Source: Acidobacteriota bacterium | GTDB lineage: Bacteria > Acidobacteriota > Terriglobia > UBA7540 | Length of the DNA stretch: 6,035 bases | NCBI GenBank assembly: GCA_021827245.1 | Contig: JAKAWN010000414.1 | Coordinates: 1-6,035 of the forward strand | Reading direction: 5' to 3' | Shown here: one piece after another, positions 1 through 5,093 of the stretch | How positions within the stretch are numbered: the first letter of the stretch is position 1 | Layout of the letters: each line of letters opens with the position of its first letter | The notes under the pieces: model-generated | What the model was told of the DNA's origin: nothing | Seen by the model: the letters and a program-made list of their open reading frames with translations, nothing else | Database searches by the model: none | Program-made: the position numbers and the translations under genes

Positions 1-1276
1 ACGCGCCGAACGCCACCGCCATGCCGATCGCACCAAACAACACTGTGGACCCCGGATAGATCTGCTGAAGCCAGCCGGTCAGATACGGTCCAAGGATTGC
101 GCCCAGGCGTCCGACCCCGAGCATCATGCCAACGGCAGTCCCTCGCACTTCCGTTTCGTAGGAAGCCGCCACGAAGTTGTTCAGAATGTTCATGCCCCCG
201 AGGATGCAAAATCCGCCGATCGAAACAAGGAAGATGTTGAGGGCGTGGTGATTGACCAAAGCCAGCGCCACGACCGAGAGAGCACCGCCGAGCCACCAGA
301 AAAAGAGGAAGTTGCGTTCCCTGCCCGTCCGCTCAGCGAGCAGGCCGCACAGCAACGAACCCGCGAACCCCATCACCTGGATCAAGGCGCCGAAACCGAA
401 GCTCAGCGCGAAAGTTTCCCCGCGCTGGATCATGACTGTAGGAATCCAGCTCGTCAGCCCGAAGATACTGAACAGAATGAAGAAGCCCGAGGCCCAGGTC
501 GCCAAAGTGGTGTGGCGATAGCGGCCTGACAGGAGTAGTGTCACCGATGCGGCGCGGTCGCGCGGCTCCTGTCGCACAAACCGCGCGTCAGGGTCCGTAT
601 AGGCAGCGGCGCGCGCAGGATTCAGGCGGCTGAGGACAGCAGGGATGTTGTGCAGCCGGCCTTGCAAGGCCGCGAACTGCAGAGACTCCGGAAGCACGAC
701 GTGGCAGACAACGACCAGCACAATCGAGAGAGAGGCCGCGTAATAAAGCGCCTGCCATCCGAGCGACGGCGTCAGAAAAACGCCAACCCCGGAAGCCACA
801 ACGCCGCCCAGGGCCCAGCCGAGCGCCCAGCCCCAGGTGGTGAAGGTGTGAGTTGTGCGGCGGGGCGCAAACTCGGTCAGGTAGGTGACGCCGATGGGCA
901 GCAGCGCGCCGAGGCCGGTGCCTGTCAGCAGGCGGAAGCTACAAAACAACCAGAAAGACCGCGCGAAGACGGCCGTGGCGAGGCTGAAAATGGTCGCGAT
1001 CCACAGCGCTCCGAGCAGCGTCGCCCTGCGGCCGTACCGATCGGAGAATTTCCCTTGGGCGAGCGAGCCGAACATGAATCCGATCAGGCCGCTTGAAACC
1101 AGCAGCCCGGCCTGGCTTGGGGCCAGATGCCACGGCTTCATGACATAGTGAATGACGTAGGCAGGGCTGAAAGTGTCATAGCCATCGAAGAAGACGGCCA
1201 AGCCGACGAGCACGGCGATCAGCCGGTGATAGGAGCCGACCTCGGCGTTGGCGATTTCTTCGCGGACGTCAATCAC
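1..1276 (-). CDS. MFS transporter, aromatic acid:H+ symporter (AAHS) type, partial at C-terminus
   Basis: Inner-membrane secondary transporter, probably a proton symporter for an aromatic or other organic acid; the substrate cannot be read from sequence. The minus strand is open for 425 codons to the left edge, so only the last few tens of residues are missing if it has the usual AAHS length of about 440-460. Residues 31-34 in the first membrane segment are DGYD, the acidic pair typical of PcaK-like AAHS carriers. Residues 75-84 form the MFS signature between helices 2 and 3 (G-K-F-S-D-R-Y-G-R-R), and a related ERTGRE loop lies between helices 8 and 9. Near the end, GVGRLGAILGP matches the helix-11 region of the family. 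The frame has no ATG before residue 46, so the start is taken as GTG at 1276, giving V-I-D-V-R-E-E-I as in related proteins; TTG at 1285 is an alternative. No strong Shine-Dalgarno is visible. It is transcribed divergently from the family-18 hydrolase. Family is sure; start and substrate are not. Confidence 0.93.
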   Translation of the reverse strand, partial: MIDVREEIANAEVGSYHRLIAVLVGLAVFFDGYDTFSPAYVIHYVMKPWHLAPSQAGLLVSSGLIGFMFGSLAQGKFSDRYGRRATLLGALWIATIFSLATAVFARSFWLFCSFRLLTGTGLGALLPIGVTYLTEFAPRRTTHTFTTWGWALGWALGGVVASGVGVFLTPSLGWQALYYAASLSIVLVVVCHVVLPESLQFAALQGRLHNIPAVLSRLNPARAAAYTDPDARFVRQEPRDRAASVTLLLSGRYRHTTLATWASGFFILFSIFGLTSWIPTVMIQRGETFALSFGFGALIQVMGFAGSLLCGLLAERTGRERNFLFFWWLGGALSVVALALVNHHALNIFLVSIGGFCILGGMNILNNFVAASYETEVRGTAVGMMLGVGRLGAILGPYLTGWLQQIYPGSTVLFGAIGMAVAFGA

Positions 1277-1421
1277 TGCTACCAACGCTCGGCATCCGGT
1301 CCAAAACCACGAACATCACACGCTCGGCGTGAAAAAATCGATGCCCCGAAACGGGCGGCTTGACAGCCGTCGCCATAAGTCCCCTCGCTTGCAAACAGAG
1401 CCCCTGCCCCCTATCCGAGCG

Positions 1422-1450
1422 GACAATGACATTAATCGGTCAAGTTGTCA
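1422..1450 (-). promoter_or_regulatory. Candidate transporter promoter with overlapping operator-like inverted repeat
   Basis: On the minus strand a consensus -35 box TTGACA (1450-1445) is followed after 17 bases by CATTGT (1427-1422), a weak -10 match. The same stretch is an imperfect inverted repeat: on the plus strand GACAATGAC (1422-1430), eight bases, then GTCA-AG-TTGTC (1439-1449), with two inserted bases in the right arm. A repressor bound here would cover both promoter elements, which would suit a substrate-responsive transporter gene. No regulator gene lies in the window. The leader to the GTG start would be about 140 bases, which is long, so this is tentative. Confidence 0.33.
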
Positions 1451-1541
1451 ATGAAGTCATGCGATGTCTGTTAGTCATTTCCGGAATGGCCTTCCGCGCC
1501 TTCATCTGCAAAGAAAATGCTTCTGTTGCTGTGTCGCGGGA

Positions 1542-1547
1542 TATACT
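1542..1547 (+). promoter_or_regulatory. Possible -10 box for the family-18 hydrolase gene
   Basis: TATACT matches the sigma70 -10 consensus at five of six positions and lies about 85 bases before the hydrolase ATG. The expected -35 position (about 1519-1524) holds GCTTCT, a poor match, so this is either an activator-dependent promoter or a chance hit. Confidence 0.25.
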
Positions 1548-1614
1548 TTTCCCGCAAGCAAGCAGTTAAGCATGGCAGCCAGGCTGAAGGGCCGGGCTCT
1601 GTTCACCGTTCGAA

Positions 1615-1620
1615 AGGAGA
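1615..1620 (+). promoter_or_regulatory. Ribosome binding site selecting the hydrolase start at 1632
   Basis: AGGAGA lies 11 bases before ATG 1632. Together with the signal peptide that begins exactly there, it favours this start over in-frame ATGs at 1464 and 1572. Confidence 0.7.
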
Positions 1621-1631
1621 AGAAGCAGCAG

Positions 1632-2672
1632 ATGGTCAAGATAGTTCGAGTATTCATCCTGCTATTGTTGGGCGCCATTGCGGCCCAGGCACAGCCGAAA
1701 TCGCTTTTTTACATGACAAACAGCCCTGATTCCGTGCGCTCATTCCTGGAGCACGTGGATAAAATCGACATCATTGTTCCCACCTGGTACACGGTGGACG
1801 AAAACGGCATGGTCTGGGGCGGTCCCGATCCGCTGGTGCTCAAGACGGCGAAAGAACACCATGTTCCGGTGATGCCCATTGTTTCCGGGGCGGGTTTTGG
1901 CACCAAGGGATTCCATGCCTTCCTGCACAACGACGCCGCCCGCAAGGCTTTTGCGGAGGCGCTGCCGCAGATCTGCAAGCGCAACGGCTACTCGGGCTTT
2001 CAGATTGACTTCGAGGATTTAATCTGGAATGACCGCGATACGCTCTCCAGCCTGGTGGCGGAGGCAGCCGCGGCACTCCATCGCGACGGCTACCAGCTCT
2101 CAATTGCCACCGTGCCCAGCGCGCCGGGCTACCCTGGCCAGACCGCCTTCGGCTACTGGATTTACCGCGATTGGCGCGGCGTGTATGACCTGAAGGCGCT
2201 GGCCAAGTCCGTGGACCTGATCTGCCTGATGACCTACGACCAGCACACGAGCTATACGCCGCCGGGCCCGGTGGCCGGATATCCGTGGGTGGTGCAAAAT
2301 CTGGATTTCGCGCTGAAGCGTGTGCCAAAGGACAAGCTCGCGCTCGGCATTCCTCTCTACGGCTACCACTGGTACGCTGGCATGCCGAAAGACGGGAAGC
2401 CCAATATTGCCGCGAGTTCCATCAGCGCTCCGGACGCGCTGCAACTGGCGCAGGAGTACGGCGGTAAGATCCAATGGGACCTCGCAGACCTCACCTCTTG
2501 GTTCTATTTTTACCGGGACGACATGCGCGAGTGGGTCTTCTTCACCGATGCCCGAACCTTCGAGGCGCGCTACGACCTGGTGAAACAGCGCGGCCTCCAG
2601 GGTTTTTGCTCCTGGGTGCTGGGAACCGAAGACCCCGGCATCTGGAAGCTGTTGCCATCACATCAGTATTGA
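1632..2672 (+). CDS. Secreted glycoside hydrolase family 18 protein (chitinase / YaaH-SleL-like)
   Basis: Predicted exported enzyme that cleaves beta-1,4 bonds next to N-acetylglucosamine, in chitin-like polymers or peptidoglycan glycan; the substrate is not decidable here. The 346-residue product starts with a signal peptide (residues 1-20: basic start, LLLLGAIAA core, AQA cleavage site before Q21). The family-18 TIM barrel fills the rest. The active-site strand reads GFQIDFE at residues 122-128, with Asp126 and the presumed acid/base Glu128; the outermost Asp of the classical DxxDxDxE motif is Gln124, a position that varies in SleL-like members. Further marks are MTYD (200-203) after strand 6, the LGIPLYGYHW strand (238-247), and the last strand GFCSWVLGTEDPGIW with Trp328 at the floor of the pocket. 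No LysM, carbohydrate-binding module or membrane anchor is present, so it is probably a free periplasmic or extracellular single-domain enzyme. The frame could begin upstream at 1464, but that would bury the signal peptide. Confidence 0.92.
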   Translation: MVKIVRVFILLLLGAIAAQAQPKSLFYMTNSPDSVRSFLEHVDKIDIIVPTWYTVDENGMVWGGPDPLVLKTAKEHHVPVMPIVSGAGFGTKGFHAFLHNDAARKAFAEALPQICKRNGYSGFQIDFEDLIWNDRDTLSSLVAEAAAALHRDGYQLSIATVPSAPGYPGQTAFGYWIYRDWRGVYDLKALAKSVDLICLMTYDQHTSYTPPGPVAGYPWVVQNLDFALKRVPKDKLALGIPLYGYHWYAGMPKDGKPNIAASSISAPDALQLAQEYGGKIQWDLADLTSWFYFYRDDMREWVFFTDARTFEARYDLVKQRGLQGFCSWVLGTEDPGIWKLLPSHQY

Positions 2673-2800
2673 TTTCGCCGAAGAACAAAGGAATCCGCGC
2701 TGACCCACACGTAAACCTCCCCGGGCGCACCATGGCGATTCAGAGTCGCACCCGTCGAGGCGGACTTCCGGCGCTGATCGGGTACCACCGAATGAATAAT

Positions 2801-2840
2801 CGGGGAGCCCCCGCTCCGTTGGCTTCGGGGGCTCGCCCCG
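2801..2840. terminator. Strong GC-rich hairpin between convergent genes, probable terminator
   Basis: GAGCCCCCG (2805-2813) and CGGGGGCTC (2826-2834) are perfect 9-base inverted arms around a 12-base loop; CGGG and CCCG outside extend the stem across a two-base bulge. It lies 44 bases beyond the stop of the leftward lysine-rich gene and about 130 bases beyond the stop of the rightward hydrolase gene. Read leftward, the stem is followed by ATTATTCATT, a modest AT-rich stretch; read rightward there is no T-tract. It therefore best serves the leftward gene and may act in both directions. A weaker hairpin (CCGGC 2844-2848 with GCCGG 2856-2860) sits beside it. The remaining bases of the 2673-2883 gap show nothing else. 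Confidence 0.6.
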
Positions 2841-2883
2841 GTGCCGGCAGGATGAGCCGGTGAAACCAGCTTTCGGCAGTTAC

Positions 2884-3090
2884 TTATCGAGCCCGCGAGA
2901 GAGTTGTACTTCCCATGGGCGGCTTGTGATGCTTCTTTTTTTTCTTCTTCTTCTTGTGTTTCTTGGCGTTAGTTGTTGTTTGCCACGTGGCAGCCCCAGA
3001 GTTGCCCATCGAGGAACTTGCCGCAAAGGCAGGCATCGTCATCGCCCCAGCGAGCATCGCAGCGAAAAGTAGTGCTATCAGTCTTTTCAC
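2884..3090 (-). CDS. Small secreted lysine-rich protein of unknown function
   Basis: A 68-residue product that I do not recognise as a named family. It starts with GTG at 3090, preceded by a perfect AGGAGG seven bases upstream. Residues 1-23 are a textbook signal peptide (KR, then a hydrophobic LIALLFAAMLAGAM core, ending P-A-F-A). The mature part of about 45 residues is Ser/Thr/Gly/Ala-rich at first, then strongly basic: KKH, eight consecutive lysines, HHK, then PPMGS and a short TTLSRAR tail. It has no cysteines and no second membrane segment. Inference: an exported, unstructured cationic peptide that may bind an anionic partner such as cell-surface polysaccharide, nucleic acid or metal through its His/Lys block. 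Short signal-peptide proteins with Lys/Ala or Lys/Glu tails seem common in Acidobacteriota, from general memory. The lysine block contains eight A's in a row (2936-2943), a possible slippage site. It reads alone, with its own ribosome site and a hairpin downstream. Confidence 0.78.
   Translation of the reverse strand: MKRLIALLFAAMLAGAMTMPAFAASSSMGNSGAATWQTTTNAKKHKKKKKKKKHHKPPMGSTTLSRAR
2936..2943 (-). repeat. A8 homopolymer inside the polylysine codons
   Basis: The coding strand has eight consecutive A's spanning AAG-AAA-AAA-AAG within a longer purine-only run of lysine codons. Such runs are prone to polymerase or ribosome slippage; a one-base change would replace the His/Lys/Pro tail. Confidence 0.7.
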
Positions 3091-3097
3091 GAGCGAA

Positions 3098-3103
3098 CCT
3101 CCT
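3098..3103 (-). promoter_or_regulatory. Consensus Shine-Dalgarno of the lysine-rich gene
   Basis: AGGAGG on the minus strand, seven bases before GTG 3090. It is the best ribosome site in the window and fixes the start at GTG rather than at the ATG that opens the same frame at 3135. Confidence 0.85.
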
Positions 3104-3209
3104 TTCGGTTGTATAGATGCAGGAGTTTGCCGCACTTATAGTTCCGAAGGATCATGACGCTTCATATCTCTTTTGACTTCAATAAATCAGCGGGCGGCTA
3201 AGCCCATAT

Positions 3210-3229
3210 GTCCGCCGGTGACGGCGGGC
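3210..3229. repeat. Short perfect GC hairpin with GTGA loop
   Basis: CCGCCG (3212-3217) and CGGCGG (3222-3227) flank GTGA. On the plus strand a G-T wobble and a G-C pair extend the stem to eight, and GTGA would be a stable GNRA tetraloop in RNA. No T-tract follows on either strand, so it is not a standard terminator. Its role is unknown. Confidence 0.5.
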
Positions 3230-3354
3230 CATCCACGTCATCCCTACATGGTTATAGAGGAATTTTTGCCAACCTGCCCACGCGCTTCCCCGGCCCCGCG
3301 GTTGCCTTGCGAGAAAGCGGAACGGCAAAATGAAAAAGTCCTACGGCTGGTGGG

Positions 3355-3392
3355 GCAGACGTGCCGTGGTGTGGCATGTCTGCGGTCAACGC
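3355..3392. repeat. Palindromic repeat, copy 1 (after the SCO gene)
   Basis: Read on the minus strand it starts GCGTTGACC and contains an inverted repeat, GCAGACATGCC, seven bases, GGCACGTCTGC, with one mismatch between the 11-base arms. Bases 3358-3392 match 4684-4718 in the same orientation: 20 identical bases, a seven-base loop with four matches, and eight identical bases, so 32 of 35. It starts 22 bases beyond the SCO stop codon. It could be a dispersed intergenic palindrome, a binding site or a 3' RNA hairpin; no T-tract follows. Confidence 0.75.
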
Positions 3393-3414
3393 GGAGAAAA
3401 ACGGCACTGCGATC

Positions 3415-4554
3415 TCAGTTGTTAGCCAGCACGGTATGCACATCGCGGCTGAGGGCTTCAGCGGACAGCCAGCCATCGTGCGACCAGAGGACTTTTCCCG
3501 AAGATGAGCTGAGTACGATCCAGGGCAAGTCCTGGACCTTGTAGCCATCGGCGATCCGGCCGGTTGCATCCTCGACGATGGGCGTGCGAAGTGTTGCCGC
3601 AAGCGGAGCGAGCACCTTTTGCGCCTTGGCGGCTGATGGCTCAGTGGTGAGCTCGTCAACTGCCACCGGCGAAGGCCAGTCGTGCTGCCGCGCCAGGGCT
3701 GCGTAGCTGTCGAGCGTGGCAAGATTCTTTGACAGGTTCGATTCCTTTTCAAGCCACCCCGCGAAAAAGAGCATCAGATGCGGATGAGCGGTGCCCAGGG
3801 TCACCGGCTGTCGCTTGGGCCCAAGCGCCGTCAGGCTAACCGTCTCCTTCGGTCTCAGCGGGTCCTCCTGCTGCTGCAAGGCCTGGCTGGAGGCGGGAAC
3901 GGCAGCCTGGCCGGGAAGCAGGCGCGCAATATCCTTGGCAAGCGTCCGGGCCTGCTCGCCAACGGATGCGTAGCTCATCGGCGTGGAGTAGAGAGCGCTC
4001 TCGTAACCATCCTGGTTGATGACGAATACCACCGACTCGTGAACGACGTCGTCGCTGTTCTTCTTCACGGCCACGTAAACGTGGTACTCGTGCCAGACTT
4101 TTTCCAGTTGCGTCCGCGAGCCGGTCAGAAAGCGCCAGTGCCCCTGCAATTCATGCTCGCGCGTGTAGGCGGCCACGTCAGCCACCTGCGTCTTTTCCGG
4201 GTTAGCATCGATCCCCAGCAGTTGCACCTGTGAGGCCGCGGTCGGGCCCAGCATTTTCAGAGCGTCCACCATGCTCTTGGTAGTCAGCGGACAGAGTTCC
4301 GTGCACTCCGGATCGATGAAGGCCAGCACCACCACTTTTCCCCGAAATTGCGCCAGCGAAGTCAGCCGCCCCCTCTGGTCGCGCAACACGAACTCTGGCG
4401 CGAGCAGGCCCGATTGCGCTTTCGCCTTGTTGATGAAATGCGTCGCCGTCAGCACCCCGGCTACCAGGGCTAAAATCAATCCCGCGATGGCAAACAGGTC
4501 CCATCGACCCTGAAAGATACTTCCGGATTCTTGCGGATTATTTTGTCCTTCCAT
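3415..4554 (-). CDS. Membrane-anchored SCO1/SenC-domain protein fused to a second, cysteine-less thioredoxin-fold domain
   Basis: Predicted periplasm-facing protein of 379 residues. One membrane segment (about 18-42) anchors it. Residues about 47-212 form a SCO1/SenC domain: FIDPECTELCPLT carries the copper/redox CxxxC pair (Cys84, Cys88) and His172 in VHESVVF is spaced as the third copper ligand. SCO proteins deliver copper to the CuA site of cytochrome c oxidase or act as thiol-disulfide partners. After a Gln/Pro-rich linker (about 213-235), residues 236-379 form a second redoxin-like domain: HLMLFFAGWLEKES occupies the place of the usual WCxxC strand but has no cysteine, while the later DLPWIVLSS-SGKVLW strand keeps the proline (Pro344). 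The same two-domain layout is found in other soil bacteria, from general family knowledge. No oxidase genes are adjacent. ATG 4554 has only a distant purine box (AAGGGGA, 14 bases upstream) but is well placed behind a promoter. The domain call is firm; the client protein is unknown. Confidence 0.88.
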   Translation of the reverse strand: MEGQNNPQESGSIFQGRWDLFAIAGLILALVAGVLTATHFINKAKAQSGLLAPEFVLRDQRGRLTSLAQFRGKVVVLAFIDPECTELCPLTTKSMVDALKMLGPTAASQVQLLGIDANPEKTQVADVAAYTREHELQGHWRFLTGSRTQLEKVWHEYHVYVAVKKNSDDVVHESVVFVINQDGYESALYSTPMSYASVGEQARTLAKDIARLLPGQAAVPASSQALQQQEDPLRPKETVSLTALGPKRQPVTLGTAHPHLMLFFAGWLEKESNLSKNLATLDSYAALARQHDWPSPVAVDELTTEPSAAKAQKVLAPLAATLRTPIVEDATGRIADGYKVQDLPWIVLSSSSGKVLWSHDGWLSAEALSRDVHTVLANN

Positions 4555-4595
4555 TGCAGGCGTGAGGGTCCCCTTCGTATTTTCTGCAGATTTTC

Positions 4596-4624
4596 AGTAT
4601 ACGCCTGCGGACATTCGGAGGCAA
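4596..4624 (-). promoter_or_regulatory. Sigma70-type promoter of the SCO gene
   Basis: On the minus strand TTGCCT (4624-4619), 17 bases, then TATACT (4601-4596). Spacing is ideal and the -10 box matches five of six positions. Transcription would start near 4588, giving a leader of about 33 bases before ATG 4554. This is the best promoter in the window. Confidence 0.55.
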
Positions 4625-4683
4625 AAGCCGCTCAGGGCCGTGCATCCGTCGTGGGCTTTGCAATGCTTGCCCCGCCGGGTGGC

Positions 4684-4718
4684 GACGTGCCGCAGTGGGG
4701 CATGTCTGCGGTCAACGC
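4684..4718. repeat. Palindromic repeat, copy 2 (between the Cys4 ORF and the SCO promoter)
   Basis: Same orientation as copy 1 and 32 of 35 bases identical. The outer part of one arm differs, so the palindrome is shorter here (GACATGCC against GGCACGTC on the minus strand, one mismatch). It lies about 60 bases upstream of the SCO -35 box, and its GTTGACC contains the TGA stop of the small ORF at 4712-4858. The two copies thus bracket the SCO gene and its promoter, each just after the end of a leftward reading frame. Confidence 0.75.
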
Positions 4719-4858
4719 GTAAGCTGTAGTGCCCCACAGCCGTCCGCCAAACTCAGACATGCGACCATGCTGGAAATCTTGCCGCACACATCGCAAATAT
4801 CGTGATGCGCCACCAGTCGGTAGCCGTCCGGCGTTTGCGGAAGGGTATGGTGAGGCAA
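4712..4858 (-). CDS. Possible 48-residue Cys4 (zinc-ribbon-like) protein, hypothetical
   Basis: A short minus-strand frame not matching any family I can name. It reads like protein: a PDGYRLVAHHD segment, then ICDVCGK, and two further cysteines in VACLSLADGCG, giving C-x2-C-x8-C-x6-C at residues 22, 25, 34 and 41, with two histidines just before. This spacing would suit a structural zinc site, as in rubredoxin or zinc-ribbon knuckles (CxxCG). Against it: the frame is closed upstream by TAA three codons before the TTG at 4858, there is no ATG near the N-terminus, and no Shine-Dalgarno is seen. It may be leaderless, start at a non-standard codon, or be the 3' remnant of a longer gene. An AT-rich TAATATAAG stretch (4875-4867) could be its -10 box. 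Its stop lies in the palindromic repeat. Uncertain. Confidence 0.38.
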   Translation of the reverse strand: MPHHTLPQTPDGYRLVAHHDICDVCGKISSMVACLSLADGCGALQLTR

Positions 4859-5093
4859 GGATATGGCTTATATTAGAACCATGGGCTGTATTGGCGAGGG
4901 CGGTATAGCCCATGGGATTCAATGGGGCTGAGTTGGGGCTTCAGTTTCCTCCAGACCCGCCCGTCGCTGCCCGTGGAAGGCCGAACGAGGATTGGCGAGG
5001 ATCGCTCGCGAAATTGCCGATGTCCACCGGGAAGTGCCGGTGGCCGCCAACGGCTTGATGCAGGTTCATAACCCTGACGCTTCGAGGTGAATG
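4859..5093. other. Intergenic control region before the radical SAM gene
   Basis: About 235 bases with no firm gene. The left part is AT-rich, with TATATT at 4869-4874 (plus strand) as a possible -10 box but no good -35. The palindrome at 4879-4915 follows directly. From 4932 to 5087 the frame of the radical SAM gene is open for 52 codons but ends in TGA at 5088-5090, immediately before ATG-ATG at 5091-5096. Confidence 0.45.
4879..4915. promoter_or_regulatory. Palindrome CCATGGGCT/AGCCCATGG, possible operator or leader hairpin
   Basis: Perfect 9-base inverted arms (4879-4887 and 4907-4915) are separated by 19 bases. Lying just after a TATATT box and upstream of the radical SAM gene, it could be a repressor site or a 5' RNA hairpin; for leftward transcription it lies upstream of the Cys4 ORF. 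Its function is not shown by the sequence. Confidence 0.4.

Larger units (their letters stand above)
1277..1631. other. Divergent intergenic control region
   Basis: This 355-base gap separates the leftward transporter gene from the rightward family-18 hydrolase gene. I see no convincing gene in it on either strand. It should hold both promoters: a TTGACA box with an overlapping imperfect inverted repeat faces the transporter (1422-1450), and a TATACT box at 1542-1547 faces the hydrolase. The rest has no recognised RNA or riboswitch. Confidence 0.6.
3104..3414. other. Intergenic region between the SCO gene and the lysine-rich gene
   Basis: About 310 bases without a supportable gene. Leftward from the SCO stop it holds one copy of the palindromic repeat (3355-3392), then featureless sequence, then a short GC hairpin (3210-3229), then AT-richer sequence that should contain the promoter of the lysine-rich gene. 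A TATAAG box on the minus strand (3140-3135) lies about 45 bases before its start codon, but no matching -35 box is seen at the proper distance. Confidence 0.5.

Noticed and set aside
245..1148. Several plus-strand open frames opposite the transporter gene
   Set aside because: Their products are charged, low-complexity Arg/Pro/Glu-rich sequences with no motif. The minus strand carries a continuous MFS protein with family signatures, so these are antisense shadows.
1464..1631. Longer hydrolase start at ATG 1464 or ATG 1572
   Set aside because: Either would place 20-56 residues before a complete signal peptide. ATG 1632 has AGGAGA upstream and begins the signal peptide.
1840..2474. Minus-strand frames inside the hydrolase gene
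   Set aside because: Arg/Pro/Ala-rich products opposite a gene with clear active-site motifs; typical GC-rich shadows.
2841..2875. GCCGGTGAAA resembling part of a cobalamin riboswitch
   Set aside because: No B12-box or other conserved riboswitch parts are seen, and the following gene on that strand is absent, since the neighbouring gene runs the other way.
3252..3752. Minus-strand 166-codon frame overlapping the end of the SCO gene
   Set aside because: It overlaps the SCO coding sequence in another frame, has no ribosome site, and its product is Arg/Pro/Ser-rich without motifs. It merely passes through the repeat copy.
3778..4233. Plus-strand 151-codon frame opposite the SCO gene
   Set aside because: Antisense shadow of a well-supported domain protein; no ribosome site or motif.
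4632..4922. Minus-strand 96-codon frame over the Cys4 candidate and repeat
   Set aside because: It reads through the palindromic repeat and the SCO promoter, and shows no motif. The alternative frame with the spaced cysteines looks more protein-like.
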